Assembly (NCBI GenBank): GCA_965228015.1
Contig: OZ245787.1
Location: 496,001-560,000 of the forward strand
Direction: 5' to 3'
Source: SKKY01 sp965228015
GTDB taxonomy: Bacteria > Bacillota > Peptococcia > Peptococcales > SKKY01
DNA length: 64,000 nucleotides
How positions within the stretch are numbered: position 1 is the stretch's first letter; the number at the start of each line of letters is the position of its first letter. The translations under genes were made by a program, and so were the position numbers. This document shows, piece by piece, positions 7,276 to 17,079 of this stretch. The notes under the pieces were generated by a model. It saw only the letters and a list, made by a program, of their open reading frames with translations. It did no database searches and was not told where the DNA came from.

Positions 7276-8702
7276 TTATACTTTAGAAAAAATCGGCCAA
7301 GTATTCATAAAAATATACCCAATAAAAGTTATTGTAATTATACTAAGAATTGCTAATCTTGATCCATGTTGGAATAATTTACCAGGATCAAATCCATAAC
7401 CAACCGGAATAGCACGTATTGATACTGGAAGAATATACGCACTATTGAAAGCAACAATTGAAATAAATAAGTATGGTATAAAATTTAAACCGAGTCCAAT
7501 AGTTATACTCATTATTACTGGTATGGTAATTGCAGCTGCTGCTGTATTACTTGATATTTCTGAAAGGCCAGAAGCAAAAATAACGAAATATAATATCAAT
7601 ACCAAACCTCCTGATAAATTTCTTTCAGACATTATTTCTGCAAACTTTAAGGCTGCCCCTGTTTCTGTAACTAGCTTTCCTAAAGCAAGGCCACCCGCAA
7701 ATAAAAATAACATTCCCCACATCATTTCACTCTCTGCTTTTTTCCATGTCAGTAAAACTTTTCCTTTTTCATCCTTTACTATAAAAGTAAATAAACCAAT
7801 AATTAAAAATATATATGCTGGTTTCATTCCTGGTAAAAATCCAGAATAAAGAGGTCTTACAAATGCAAGAACTGTTGCAATAAGAAATAATAGAAAGCTT
7901 ATTTTTTCTCCTTTTTTCATTTTTCCCATTTCTCTATACATTTTTTTAAAATATTCAGATGAACCTGCTATAGAGTCCACAGATAATTTTATAGAAAAAA
8001 GATATATCAAATTCATAATAAGAATTATTATCAAAAATGGCAAAAATCTTATAACCCAATCAATATACATAAATTCCTGACCAGTATATTCTTCAATATA
8101 ACTTATAGCTACCAAATTAGCCGCTCCACCTAAAGGAGATGCAAAACCTCCAATTCCTGCTCCCCATGTGATAGCCAAAATTATTGGTACTGCAATCTCA
8201 CTAACTCCAATATCCTTATCTCCACTATATTTCAACATAGATATGGAAATTAGTATTAATATTGCACAAACAACAACATTAGGTAAAAAGACTGATAAAA
8301 TTGCAGAGGCAAACAGCCACATTGTTATCTGCTGTTTCATTGATCCTCCAACAAGGCATAAAGTTTTTATAGCTAATCTTTTATCAAGTCCAGTAGTCAT
8401 CCAAGTTAAACAAATCAAATCTGCACCAAATAGTAATATAATTATCTCAGAAAAATATTAGCTTATAATTATTTCCATGGATACTACATTGAAAATCGCA
8501 TTAACTGCTATTGGAATTAATGCAGTAACAGCTATATGAACAGGGCGGAATATCCACCAAGTAGCCATCCAAAAAATAATACCAATAGCAACTGAGCCCT
8601 CAAAATTGAATGAATCTTTAAATAATAAAATAGAAAAAGCGAATAATACCGGACCTAAAAAAGCGATAAGTAATTGATCTCAAACCTTCTAAAAACTGAC
8701 AT
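7276..8702 (-). pseudogene. SLC13/DASS-family anion symporter, broken
   Basis: The main frame (7276-8418 and upstream) has about ten membrane helices, GGAANLVAI in the first hairpin and SSNTAAAAITIPVIM, the SLC13 signature, in the second. Family members import dicarboxylates, citrate or sulfate with sodium. ATG 8702 has AAGGAG upstream, but a one-base shift near 8680 is needed to join it to LLIAFLGPVLFAF, and a TAA (8459-8461, AGC TAA TAT) stands where a Gln or similar is expected. Divergent from the LysR gene, which may control it. Two lesions. Confidence 0.8.
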
Positions 8703-8824
8703 TCTTTTCTCCTTATAGTAATTAAATTAGGTTAATAGTTGAAGTATATAATTATGTGTAATATTATAAAAATACATATTATTAATATTGTTTATGATTT
8801 TTTACTATAAAGAGGTTGTTAAAT

Positions 8825-9718
8825 ATGAAAATAGATTATTTTAGAAATTTTATTACCATCGTAGAATCCGGTAGTCTTACAGCTGCAGCAGAAAAACTTG
8901 CTATGGCCCAGCCCTCCTTAAGCATCCAAATAAAAAACCTTGAACAAAACTATAATATTAAATTAATTAATCTCAGACCAGGTATAAGTAAGTTAGAATT
9001 AACAGATGCAGGTAAGATTTTTTATGAAAAGGCTAAATACATTTCTACTTTAGAAGAATCTACATATATGGAATTAACAAATTTTGGGAAAGGTTTAGCA
9101 GGAACAATTAAAATTAGTATCTCTCCAGCAAAAGTATCTTCTTTTGTCACTAATTATTTGCAACCTTTCCACAAAAAATATCCTTTAATTAAATATGAAT
9201 TACGAGAAGCCCCCGTTACTGAACAGATAGATCATATCCAAAATGGTATATCTGATTTTGCTATCGCTAATACTCCTTTACCTGAACCTCATCGCTTTGA
9301 TATACTTTTTTCAGAAAAAGATTATTTAATTGTTCTAGCCAATAAAAAAAATTCTTGGAACTTTAATAATTCCAAGAATTTATCATTATATTCTTTAAAA
9401 GATATTCCTATTGCAATTAATTATGGATGTCTTCAATTATTTGAAAACACTTGTCTCACAGCTAAATTTAAACCAAACTTTATCTCTATTTGCACTACAA
9501 AGTCAACTGTTGTCCAATTTGCCTCTCTGAATCTTGGTGTTTCTATTGTTACAACAGAAAAAAATGAAAACTTTGAAGAAAGCCTTATTGCTATACCAAT
9601 TAACAATGATAATCTATTTATTGAAAAAATGCTTTACAAAAGAAAAGGAAAACAATTTTCACCAATAGTTAATAATTTCATTGAATTTTATTTAAAAGAA
9701 AACTCACAAAAATCATAA
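8825..9718 (+). CDS. LysR-family transcriptional regulator
   Basis: 297 residues from ATG 8825, nine bases after AGAGG; the in-frame TTG at 8816 overlaps that site. N-terminal winged helix-turn-helix (FITIVESGSLTAAAEKLAMA, QPSLSIQIKNLE), then a periplasmic-binding-like effector domain. It is divergent from the DASS transporter across 122 bases that include TATGT and ACATA half-sites, the usual arrangement for a LysR activator of a neighbouring uptake gene. Effector unknown. Intact while its likely target is broken. Confidence 0.85.
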   Translation: MKIDYFRNFITIVESGSLTAAAEKLAMAQPSLSIQIKNLEQNYNIKLINLRPGISKLELTDAGKIFYEKAKYISTLEESTYMELTNFGKGLAGTIKISISPAKVSSFVTNYLQPFHKKYPLIKYELREAPVTEQIDHIQNGISDFAIANTPLPEPHRFDILFSEKDYLIVLANKKNSWNFNNSKNLSLYSLKDIPIAINYGCLQLFENTCLTAKFKPNFISICTTKSTVVQFASLNLGVSIVTTEKNENFEESLIAIPINNDNLFIEKMLYKRKGKQFSPIVNNFIEFYLKENSQKS

Positions 9719-9729
9719 AATACATTTAA

Positions 9730-11145
9730 CTAAAAAGTTGATAAGCCGGTAAACTCCTGAATACGATAGATTATAGTTTTAATAACTGATTCTGTCTTAC
9801 ATTCATCATATTCAACAGTATAATGTCCATCCTCATTATTCCAAATTCTATTAAAGTAATTTTTTATGTCATTATTAAATTTGCTATCAGATTTGGTTTT
9901 TATTAATAAATTTGTTTCCAAATTATAATCATCAATATTTCTTCTGGTTAAATTGGCAGATCCCCCAATAATTATAGATTCATTTTATTTTTCAATAAAA
10001 ACCATTTTTGTATGAAATTGCTCACCATGGGTATTATACCATTTAATTTATATCTCATTATTAGTTTTATCTCTTAATTCCTGAGCTACCTGCCTGTTGG
10101 GAATTCCGTTTTTTCTAATCCAAAAGTATCTTTATTAGGGTCTAATATTAATTTTATGTTTACTCCTCTTTCTGATGCCCTAACCAGAGATTCAATTGTA
10201 TCTCTTTGAGTCAGATAAAACATACCTATTGTAATATTATTACCTTCTGAGGTGTCATTAATTGTACCAATCAAACTGTTTCTGATTTTACCTTCAGTAA
10301 TAAGAGCTACCGATGTTTCTGTATCTTGGGAAGTTACTTCTTTATCCTTAAAATAAAAATCTTTATTTTCATATCCCGAAAACTCTGCTACTTTAATTTC
10401 CGATTCCATTAATTCCTGAAGAACTTTACCTTCTACTTTAAAGCTATGTTTGAGTGGTACCCACTTCCATCACGGGGATTGGCAGGGGTTACAATTCCTG
10501 CTTTATCAGTAACAATTACTTTCCTGTGATTTGCTTTAAAGTTTAATAGCTTCAAATATCCTCTTAAAGTTACTTTTTCAGAATCGGGGCTGAAAGGATT
10601 GGGAAGCCAGCCTTCACCTTCTGCTCCAAACCATTTGACAGCAGTTCTCCAGAAACCAGCATATAAAGGATTTGAATCTCTGATTTTTTCATTATCTGTA
10701 ATTACTACATCTATCTTATTTTCTTTTAGTTCTTTTATATATTTAGATTCATAAACCCCATAAAAATTATTTATTTCATCTGTAATAAATAGTATAGGAG
10801 TATCTGGTTTCGACTCCTTCTTACTTATTAATGCTTTAGTAAGCTGCTCAGATACATTAGGGAAATTATATTCTCTGTTATAATCATCATTAAACAGAAA
10901 CATATCTAAAATAATATATTCTTCAGCATTATTTATTAAATTGAGCCATTCCTTTAAAATAACTTGTTCATAAACTTTTTCATTATCTTTTATATAGCTT
11001 AAGTCATATAAATTAGAATCTGTTCTTTCATTACCCATAACTGAAGTTCCCTCCGGCATTGGAGTAGTAAAACCATTTATAATTGAAACAATCAAAAACA
11101 AAATTATAAAATATTTAATTACTTTTCTTAATGTTTTTTATTCAA
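9730..11145 (-). pseudogene. Phospholipase D-like (HKD) exported protein, broken
   Basis: TTG 11145 (GAAAGG upstream) would begin M-N-K-K-T-L-R-K with a signal-anchor (YFIILFLIVSII), after restoring one A. The first HKD motif is NHRKVIVTD...NPRDGSGYHS; the second is FHTKMVFIEK then G-G-S-A-N-L-T-R-R-N. Frameshifts from short A-runs occur near 11135, 10433 and 10115, and in-frame TAA codons lie in the stretch 9990-10050. Members are cardiolipin synthase or phospholipase/nuclease-like enzymes; the sequence does not decide which. At least five lesions. Confidence 0.75.
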
Positions 11146-11212
11146 AGTGGCAACCTTTCTTTACTTTTATTAATTTTATATCATCTTTTTAAATTCCAAT
11201 AAATAATACGAA

Positions 11213-12100
11213 CTACCAACTATGGCTTTTAGACTCCCATTTACCTTCAAATTCATTTCCTAAAGCTATTGCATGTAAAATATCACTTATAAAAACTTCT
11301 AAAAAATCTATTGCCTCTTCAAAGGATAAATCAATCGCAAATTTCTTTTGAAATATTTCCCATCCATTTATAAACATTTCACTATTTTTAATATTCTTGA
11401 TACGTGTGAAAGAGTCAGGCTCAATTTTAGTTCCTCTATTATCTGCCGTCTCTCTCACCGCTATGCATAATGTCTTTCCATCAAGGTCAAAAGTTGAACC
11501 GATATAATAAATATCATAAAAATCTTTTATTCTACTTGTTAATTCAAATCGTTGTAAAATAGCATCTATCTTTTTAGCAACAGTACTTTCAAGGGAGTAA
11601 GTCATTATCTCAAATGTTTCAAATGTATCTAGTTGCGTTATAATTCTACGTTTTTCAGTGTTAGGAACAACGACATCACCTACTCCAAGATCCAGATGTA
11701 GAGGTGTTTTAGTATTAGCAATATTAGCAATTAGTCTTACAGATATTCCATTATATTTTCTATCAACAGAAATCTTTTCACAGCCTATAATATCGTATGT
11801 TATAAACTCATTTCCTGTTTTGATATCAATAATCTCACAAACTATCTTTTGCAAATTATCTAAAGAATTCTCAATATCTCTTATCAAGAAGTCCATATCA
11901 ACAGTTGCTCTGCCTTGAAATCCAGATAATGTGTATATTAACAGACCACCTTTTAAAATAAAATTTTCTGAATAGGTATACTTTGATATTCTTCTTAACA
12001 ACTCTTCTTGGCAAAATAATTGTAGATATAACTGCAATGATTTACCGGACTTTTTACTCTCGTTTTTTAATTTTGCTAAAACAGATTTTGCTTCAGCCAT
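11213..12100 (-). CDS. abiEii: AbiEii-type nucleotidyltransferase toxin
   Basis: 295 residues from ATG 12100, which overlaps the antitoxin stop as TAATG; a GTG at 12109 is an alternative. It has the nucleotidyltransferase core K-G-G-L-L-I-Y ... R-A-T-V-D-M-D-F-L-I-R (about residues 45-75), matching the G-G/DxD pattern of DUF1814 toxins, and a conserved K-x-D-A-I-L-Q-R-F region. Type IV toxin in abortive-infection systems, cytoplasmic, acting as a GTP-binding nucleotidyltransferase in studied members. The pair is intact among broken neighbours, as expected if loss of antitoxin is deleterious. Confidence 0.85.
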   Translation of the reverse strand: MAEAKSVLAKLKNESKKSGKSLQLYLQLFCQEELLRRISKYTYSENFILKGGLLIYTLSGFQGRATVDMDFLIRDIENSLDNLQKIVCEIIDIKTGNEFITYDIIGCEKISVDRKYNGISVRLIANIANTKTPLHLDLGVGDVVVPNTEKRRIITQLDTFETFEIMTYSLESTVAKKIDAILQRFELTSRIKDFYDIYYIGSTFDLDGKTLCIAVRETADNRGTKIEPDSFTRIKNIKNSEMFINGWEIFQKKFAIDLSFEEAIDFLEVFISDILHAIALGNEFEGKWESKSHSW

Positions 12101-12693
12101 TAAAGCCACATCCCTATTTTATCGTATACTTTACGTGTCACATTTCTTATATCTGCAAATTCCATTAATTTTGATATATTCTTCTTTGGATCATTTATAT
12201 ATCCCTGAATGGCTTTATTAAAGAGTTCAATTTCCATTTTATTTTCATATACAAGGCAATCACAAATCAGGCGATCTCTACTGTATATTTTTACTTTTGC
12301 ATTTTCGATAATTATCTCTTCAACTCCCAGTTCCAATAGTTTTTTCTCTATAAAATACGGCTTAATAAAGGGGTAATCTAGTTTTACTTTTGATTTTGAT
12401 ATATCTTTATTAACTGCAATATGCCATTCCACCGGCGTCCTGTCACTATATCCATAGTAAAAAAGTGCGGAATCAAAACACAATACACCCTCTGGTAGTA
12501 GAATTGAAATAAGTTTAATATCACTAATATCATCAATTGCTAATTTAAAATAACCTTTTGCAACTCTTTCCAATACTTGATTTTCTATCAACTTTTTTAA
12601 TTCGTACTTGGACACACCATTATCATAGAGTTCTCTGGTCTTCATAATGCCATTATAGCTTTTAAAAAAACTTTTTAGATTGCAGGTATCCAT
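12100..12693 (-). CDS. abiEi: AbiEi-type antitoxin and autorepressor
   Basis: 197 residues from ATG 12693 with GGAGGG seven bases upstream. The N-terminal winged helix (GIMKTRELYDNGVSKYELKK, then LIENQVLERVAKGYFKL) is the AbiEi_4-type DNA-binding domain; the C-terminal part carries the antitoxin function in characterised members. Studied AbiEi proteins repress their own operon by binding two inverted repeats at the promoter, and exactly such a pair is found here at 12719-12812. Translationally coupled to the toxin. Confidence 0.85.
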   Translation of the reverse strand: MDTCNLKSFFKSYNGIMKTRELYDNGVSKYELKKLIENQVLERVAKGYFKLAIDDISDIKLISILLPEGVLCFDSALFYYGYSDRTPVEWHIAVNKDISKSKVKLDYPFIKPYFIEKKLLELGVEEIIIENAKVKIYSRDRLICDCLVYENKMEIELFNKAIQGYINDPKKNISKLMEFADIRNVTRKVYDKIGMWL

Positions 12694-12718
12694 AATTCAA
12701 CCCTCCATTCATCAATCT

Positions 12719-12812
12719 TGCCGCTTTGCAGGATAAAAGGCGGCATCTTAGACTAATAATATCACATTTTCAATATTTGCTAAAATGCCGCTTCGGTAAT
12801 ATAAAAGCGGCA
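12719..12812 (-). promoter_or_regulatory. abiE promoter with two TGCCGC inverted-repeat operators
   Basis: Two 27-base imperfect palindromes with arms TGCCGC/GCGGCA lie at 12719-12745 and 12786-12812, in the same orientation, each preceded on the minus strand by TAGTCT. Between them TTGAAA (12768-12773), 17 bases and TAAGAT (12745-12750) form the promoter. One operator starts at the -10 box, the other lies just upstream of the -35 box; centre spacing is 67 bases. This fits cooperative autorepression by AbiEi. Confidence 0.8.
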
Positions 12813-12932
12813 TAACAGACTACAAAAATAAAAAAATATAACCATATTTGACATTTAATCATTTATGATACCGTACCCGTGGTTCCTTAATATTTAAAAA
12901 GTTCTTTAGTTGGAAAAATGTGCTTTTATATT

Positions 12933-13136
12933 TTATAACTTTTCTGCTAATATTTCTTGTTTGTAAACTATTGCCCCCATAATGTTGGGTTTATAGTCTT
13001 TATTCATTTGAATACGATATGTTACTTTCTGACTATAATATCTTTCATACATATCCTGATAGACTATAATAAAACTCAACTGTAATTCAGATCTTTTACC
13101 TGATTTACTTGAAATAAAATCTTTATACTCTCGCAA
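12933..13136 (-). CDS. Short ORF of unknown function, possibly a gene fragment
   Basis: 67 codons (REYKDFISSKSGKRSELQ..., ending QEILAEKL), rich in Tyr and charged residues, with no motif that I recognise. The same frame extends upstream without ATG (N-L-P-D-E-F-L before it) to a stop just after rlmH, and no ribosome site is clear. It could be the tail of a decayed gene or non-coding. The stretch 12813-12932 next to it holds nothing that I can identify. Confidence 0.3.
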   Translation of the reverse strand: MREYKDFISSKSGKRSELQLSFIIVYQDMYERYYSQKVTYRIQMNKDYKPNIMGAIVYKQEILAEKL

Positions 13137-13165
13137 GAATTCATCTGGTAAGTTGGATTATGTCC

Positions 13166-13645
13166 TTACTTATGATAAGCTTCTCCTCTGTTAATTTTGA
13201 ATCCTCTATATATCTGCTCCAACAATATTACCCTCATTAGTTGATGGGGAAAAGTCATCTTGGAAAAGGACAACTTGAAATTCGCTTTTTTCCTCACATC
13301 TTCTGAAACCCCATTAGACCCACCAATAACAAATACCAAATTACTATCCCCTGATAATGAAAGCTCTGCAAGTTTTCCTGCTAAGTCTTCTGAAGAAATA
13401 AGCTTCCCTTCAACATCTAAAAGAATTACATATTCCCGTTCTTTTATCTTATCTAAAATCTTATTTCCTTCTTTATTCTTTATAATCTCAATATCTTTAT
13501 CACTTGCATTATCTGGCTCTTTTTCATCGGCGATTTTAATAATTTCTACCTTTGCGTAAGCACTAAGTCTTTTCACATATTCATTAACAGCATCTTTTAA
13601 ATATTTTTCTTTAAGTTTGCCCACAGCAATTATTTTTATATTCAT
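13166..13645 (-). CDS. rlmH: 23S rRNA (pseudouridine-1915-N3)-methyltransferase
   Basis: 159 residues, the normal family length. It begins MNIKIIAVGKLKEKY and contains VILLDVEGK, FVIGGSNGVSEDV (the SPOUT knot SAM site), KMTFPHQLMRVILLEQIYRG and the C-terminal YHK characteristic of RlmH. It methylates the N3 of pseudouridine 1915 in helix 69 of 23S rRNA on the assembled ribosome. Intact, single-gene unit, divergent from the ABC ATPase gene. Confidence 0.95.
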   Translation of the reverse strand: MNIKIIAVGKLKEKYLKDAVNEYVKRLSAYAKVEIIKIADEKEPDNASDKDIEIIKNKEGNKILDKIKEREYVILLDVEGKLISSEDLAGKLAELSLSGDSNLVFVIGGSNGVSEDVRKKANFKLSFSKMTFPHQLMRVILLEQIYRGFKINRGEAYHK

Positions 13646-13719
13646 TATTTTCTATTCCTTTTTATATGTTTTATTTATTATAATCTATTTATATGCTACA
13701 TAACAGGAGACGAAACATT

Positions 13720-14499
13720 ATGATAATTGATGCAAAAAATATTTCTGAAATAAGAAAATCAAAATATATATTAAAAGATGTAAGCTGGAGTGTAAAAAAG
13801 TGAGTATTGGGCTATTTTAGGTTTGAACGGTTCAGGTAAAACAACTTTACTTAATATGATTAACGGATATATTTTCCCATCTCAGGGGGAACTTACAGTG
13901 TTGGGAAAAACCTTTGGAAATATGATTTAAGAGAACTTAGAAAATCTATCGGCTGGGTTAGTACAGCTTTACAGGAAAGATTGTATGGCAGGGATACTGC
14001 TTTGGAAATTATATTAAGCGGAAAATTTGCCACAATTGGTTTATATGACAATATTACTGATGAAGATATTAAAAAAGCTGAAGAAATTCTGGAAAGTCTT
14101 TCCAGCGCTCAGTTCTCATCAAGAATTTATAATACCCTGTCTCAAGGTGAAAAACAGAGAATTTTAATCGGCAGGGCTCTTATGGCAGAACCTGAACTTT
14201 TGATTCTTGATGAACCATGCACTGGTCTGGATATTTTTTCAAAAGAGCAGTTACTTTCAAACATTGAAAACATTAGTAAAAAGAAAAGCTCCCCCGCGCT
14301 TATTTATATTACTCACAGAACAGAAGAAATATTTCCTGTCTTTGAGAAAACACTATTATTGCGCAGAGGAGAGGTTCATTCCTATGGTAATACCAGTGAA
14401 ATGTTCAATGAAAATAATTTAAGTGATTTTTTTGAAACAAAAGTTATATCAAAGAAAATTAATAATCGTTATTCTTTAGAAATACCTTCACTTTTTTAA
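13720..14499 (+). pseudogene. ABC transporter ATP-binding protein, YlmA-like, broken
   Basis: ATG 13720 after AGGAG. It reads MIIDAKNISEIRKSKYILK..., then hits TGA at about 13800 (AAA AAG TGA); a base missing in the G/A run would restore GEYWAILGLNGSGKT (Walker A). Another missing A near 13922 joins GKTFGK to YDLRELRKSIGWV. The rest (13981-14499) is open: signature LSQGEKQR, Walker B LLILDEPCTGLD, H-loop ITHRTEE. A stand-alone ATPase without a permease nearby; substrate unknown. Two frameshifts. Confidence 0.8.
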
Positions 14500-14922
14500 A
14501 CAAGTAATTTTTGATTCCCCAATAACTTTTATTCCATTTTTAATTAATAAGTCTGCGGTGATGCCATTGCCTTCAATTATTTTACCCGAAAAAGTCCCAT
14601 TATATATTTTCCCGCAGCCGCAGGAAGGACTTCTTTCTTTTAAAATTGCATATTCACAGCCAAACATCTTGGCAATTTTGAGGGTTTCTTCTGCACCTTT
14701 TTTAAACTCAAAGGTCACATCCCTGCCTTCTTTATTTAATACTTTACCTCCAGCAATTTCACTTGGTGGTCTTGGGGTTTCCAGACCTCCAAGTTGTTCG
14801 GGACAAACCGGAATAAAACAGTAGGAGTCTTTTACCTCTATAATATTTTCATCAGCCTGTTCACTTCCATCATACCTTGAGTTAATTCCAAGCAAGCAAG
14901 AGCTCACTAATACTCTCCTCAT
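14488..14922 (-). CDS. DUF523 domain protein
   Basis: 144 residues from ATG 14922; GGAG is eight bases upstream, whereas the in-frame GTG at 14931 overlaps it. Signature motifs of DUF523 are present: VSSCLLGINSRYDG at the start, CPEQLGGLETPRPPSE and LKERSPSCGCGKIYNG. The conserved Cys residues suggest metal or cluster binding, but the function is not established. Ends convergently with the ABC ATPase, overlapping by 12 bases. Intact. Confidence 0.9.
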   Translation of the reverse strand: MRRVLVSSCLLGINSRYDGSEQADENIIEVKDSYCFIPVCPEQLGGLETPRPPSEIAGGKVLNKEGRDVTFEFKKGAEETLKIAKMFGCEYAILKERSPSCGCGKIYNGTFSGKIIEGNGITADLLIKNGIKVIGESKITCLKK

Positions 14923-14951
14923 TCCCAGCACTCCAATTCAATATAGGTATT

Positions 14952-15623
14952 TTACCTGTTCTTCTCGGATATTTTTCCATCTTTATGTGCAATTATTATT
15001 GTGTCAGCCATATTAGGGAATATTCCATTTTCAACCACTCCAGGAATCATATTCAATCTTTCACATAATTCCTTTGGATTTTCAATCTTCCCGAAATCAC
15101 AGTCATAAATATAATTTCCATTATCTGTAATAAATGTTTGGCCATCTTTAACTCTAAGCTTTGAAATTCCTCCCAGGCCTTCAATCTTTTTAGCAGTAAG
15201 TTCTGAGGCAAACTTGGTAACCTCAACGGGAACTTTGAAATCTCCTAGTAATTCAACATTTTTTGATTCATCTGCAATTATAATCAGCTTTTCTGAAAAA
15301 TTCTCTATAATTTTTTCCCTAAGAAGTGCTCCACCGCCACCTTTAATAAGGTTCATGTTTAAATCAATTTCATCAGCACCGTCAATTGAAAGATCAATTT
15401 TTTCAACATCTTTAAATTCTACAATATTCAATCCACATTCTTTTGCTGTTTTCTCTGATGCTAAAGAGGTGGCTACACAATTAATTTTTAATCCTTGCTT
15501 AGCTCTTTCACCTAAAGCCAAGATCATATAGTGAGCAGTTGATCCCGTTCCTAAACCCACAGTCATTCCATCCTTAACAAATTCTACTGCTCTAAATCCA
15601 ACTTTTCTTTTTAAATCATCCAT
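14952..15623 (-). CDS. rpiA: Ribose-5-phosphate isomerase A
   Basis: 223 residues from ATG 15623 (GAGGTGG upstream). Family landmarks: VGLGTGSTAHYMI, SIDGADEID (catalytic Asp pair), KGGGGALLREKI with the catalytic Glu, and a C-terminal GVVENGIFPNMADT. It interconverts ribose-5-phosphate and ribulose-5-phosphate in the non-oxidative pentose phosphate pathway. Monocistronic by spacing; intact. Confidence 0.95.
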   Translation of the reverse strand: MDDLKRKVGFRAVEFVKDGMTVGLGTGSTAHYMILALGERAKQGLKINCVATSLASEKTAKECGLNIVEFKDVEKIDLSIDGADEIDLNMNLIKGGGGALLREKIIENFSEKLIIIADESKNVELLGDFKVPVEVTKFASELTAKKIEGLGGISKLRVKDGQTFITDNGNYIYDCDFGKIENPKELCERLNMIPGVVENGIFPNMADTIIIAHKDGKISEKNR

Positions 15624-15733
15624 TTTAATCCACCTCAAATTATTTTCTAATCTAACTCTAATCTTCCACTAAGTATTACTTAATTATTAACCTTTATCAT
15701 TATAAATGAAAAATAAATAAGGAGGTAGTAAAA

Positions 15734-16277
15734 ATGAAAGATCGTTTAGAAAAAAATGACTTAATTAAAGAAAGAGCAAATGTTACTTACCAGGAAGCTA
15801 AGGAAGCTTTAGAAAAAATGATTATGATGTTCTTGAAACTCTTATTGACCTGGAGAGACAAAGCAAACTGAAAGATGAAAAAAAGCTGGTGAAAAAAGTG
15901 AGCCCAAGAAAGAAAAAAAGACTACACCTTCAGAGGATGGTATTTCACAATCAATCAAAGGCTTCTTTAAAAAATCTATGAGCTCATCATTCATTCTGAA
16001 TGATAAAAACAAAGAGCAGGTTCTTAAGTTGCCACTTTTAATAGCAGCTTTACTTGTATTGTTTACCCTCCTATTCTCACTTTTAGTTTTAATCTTAGCT
16101 ATAGTGTTTAAATACAAACTGATTATTAAACATGATGATAGAAAAACAACTTGTTTTAATGAAGTAATTGACAACCTTAATGAAGAATATGACCACAGAA
16201 AAGAGAACAAAACTACAAAAGTTTCAGATGATAAAGAAGTAAAAGATGCAGAATATAAAATAAATCTAGATAAATAA
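15734..16277 (+). pseudogene. DUF4342-type protein with one membrane helix, broken
   Basis: ATG 15734 after GGAGG. A UBA-like N-terminal domain (ERANVTYQEAKEALEKNDYD when repaired), a charged linker and a membrane segment (LPLLIAALLVLFTLLFSLLV) in the frame open at 15978-16277. Three one-base deletions in A-runs (near 15818, 15888 and 15897) separate the parts; each is a run one base short. The DUF4342 assignment comes from the UBA-like start plus single-helix layout. Function unknown. Confidence 0.65.
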
Positions 16278-16319
16278 ACTATTAAATGTGCTATTATAAA
16301 AGAAAAAACCGGTGATTTT

Positions 16320-17015
16320 ATGAATAGAATTTTAATTATTGAAGATAAAGAAGGCATCTCAAGATTTCTTCAACTGGAAATTGAATATGAAGGTTATAAA
16401 ACTGAAAAAGCTTATGACGGTCGTGAAGTCTTCATCTGGCACTAGACGAAGACTTCACGACCTTATTCTTCTCGATGTTATGCTTCCTGGGCTAAATGGT
16501 ATGGAAGTTTTAAGGAGAGTAAAAAAAAGTAAAAGATACCCCTGTTATTATGCTTACAGCAAAAGATTCTACTGCAGATAAAGTTACGGGACTTGATATC
16601 GGGGCAAATGACTATGTTACCAAGCCCTTTGAAATTGAAGAATTACTCGCAAGAATCAGAGCAATTCTAAGGAATTCAACCAAAAAAACAATATATCCAA
16701 TTGTAAAAACTTTTTTCTTCTGGGAAACTGACTGTTGATACAAAAAAACATGAAGCAGCTTATAAAAATGAAATAATACCACTTACCAAAACCGAATATG
16801 ACTTATTATTCTATTTACTGTCAAATAAAAATATTACCCTGAGCCGTGAACAAATTTTAGAAAATGTCTGGGGATTTGATTATATGGGAGACACAAATCT
16901 GGTTGATGTTTATATTAGATACCTTAGAAGTAAAATTGATGATAAATATAACATAAAACTTATACATACTATTCGAGGGGTAGGTTGTATAATAAAAGAT
17001 GAGGAAGAAGAATAA
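16320..17015 (+). pseudogene. OmpR/PhoB-family response regulator, broken
   Basis: ATG 16320 begins MNRILIIEDKEGISRFLQ. Receiver motifs are found in several frames: LILLDVMLPGLNGMEVLRR (phosphoacceptor Asp), VIMLTAKDS, GANDYVTKPF. The winged-helix output domain (EYDLLFYLLSNKNITLSREQ, then VWGFDYMGDTNLVDVYIRYL) runs to the TAA at 17015. Lesions: a rearranged hairpin at 16419-16462 with an in-frame TAG, a shift near 16530 and another near 16690. Partner kinase remnants follow after IS copy 2. Confidence 0.85.
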
Positions 17016-17079
17016 TTTTTCAGAAACTATAATGGTCAAACATCTTTGTAACACTAAGTACGGAAAATCAGTTTATATT

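Noticed and set aside
15842..16357. Long minus-strand frame opposite the DUF4342 and response regulator genes
   Set aside because: Its translation is Ser/Phe/Leu-rich, as for the complement of Lys/Glu-rich coding sequence. The plus strand has recognisable domains.
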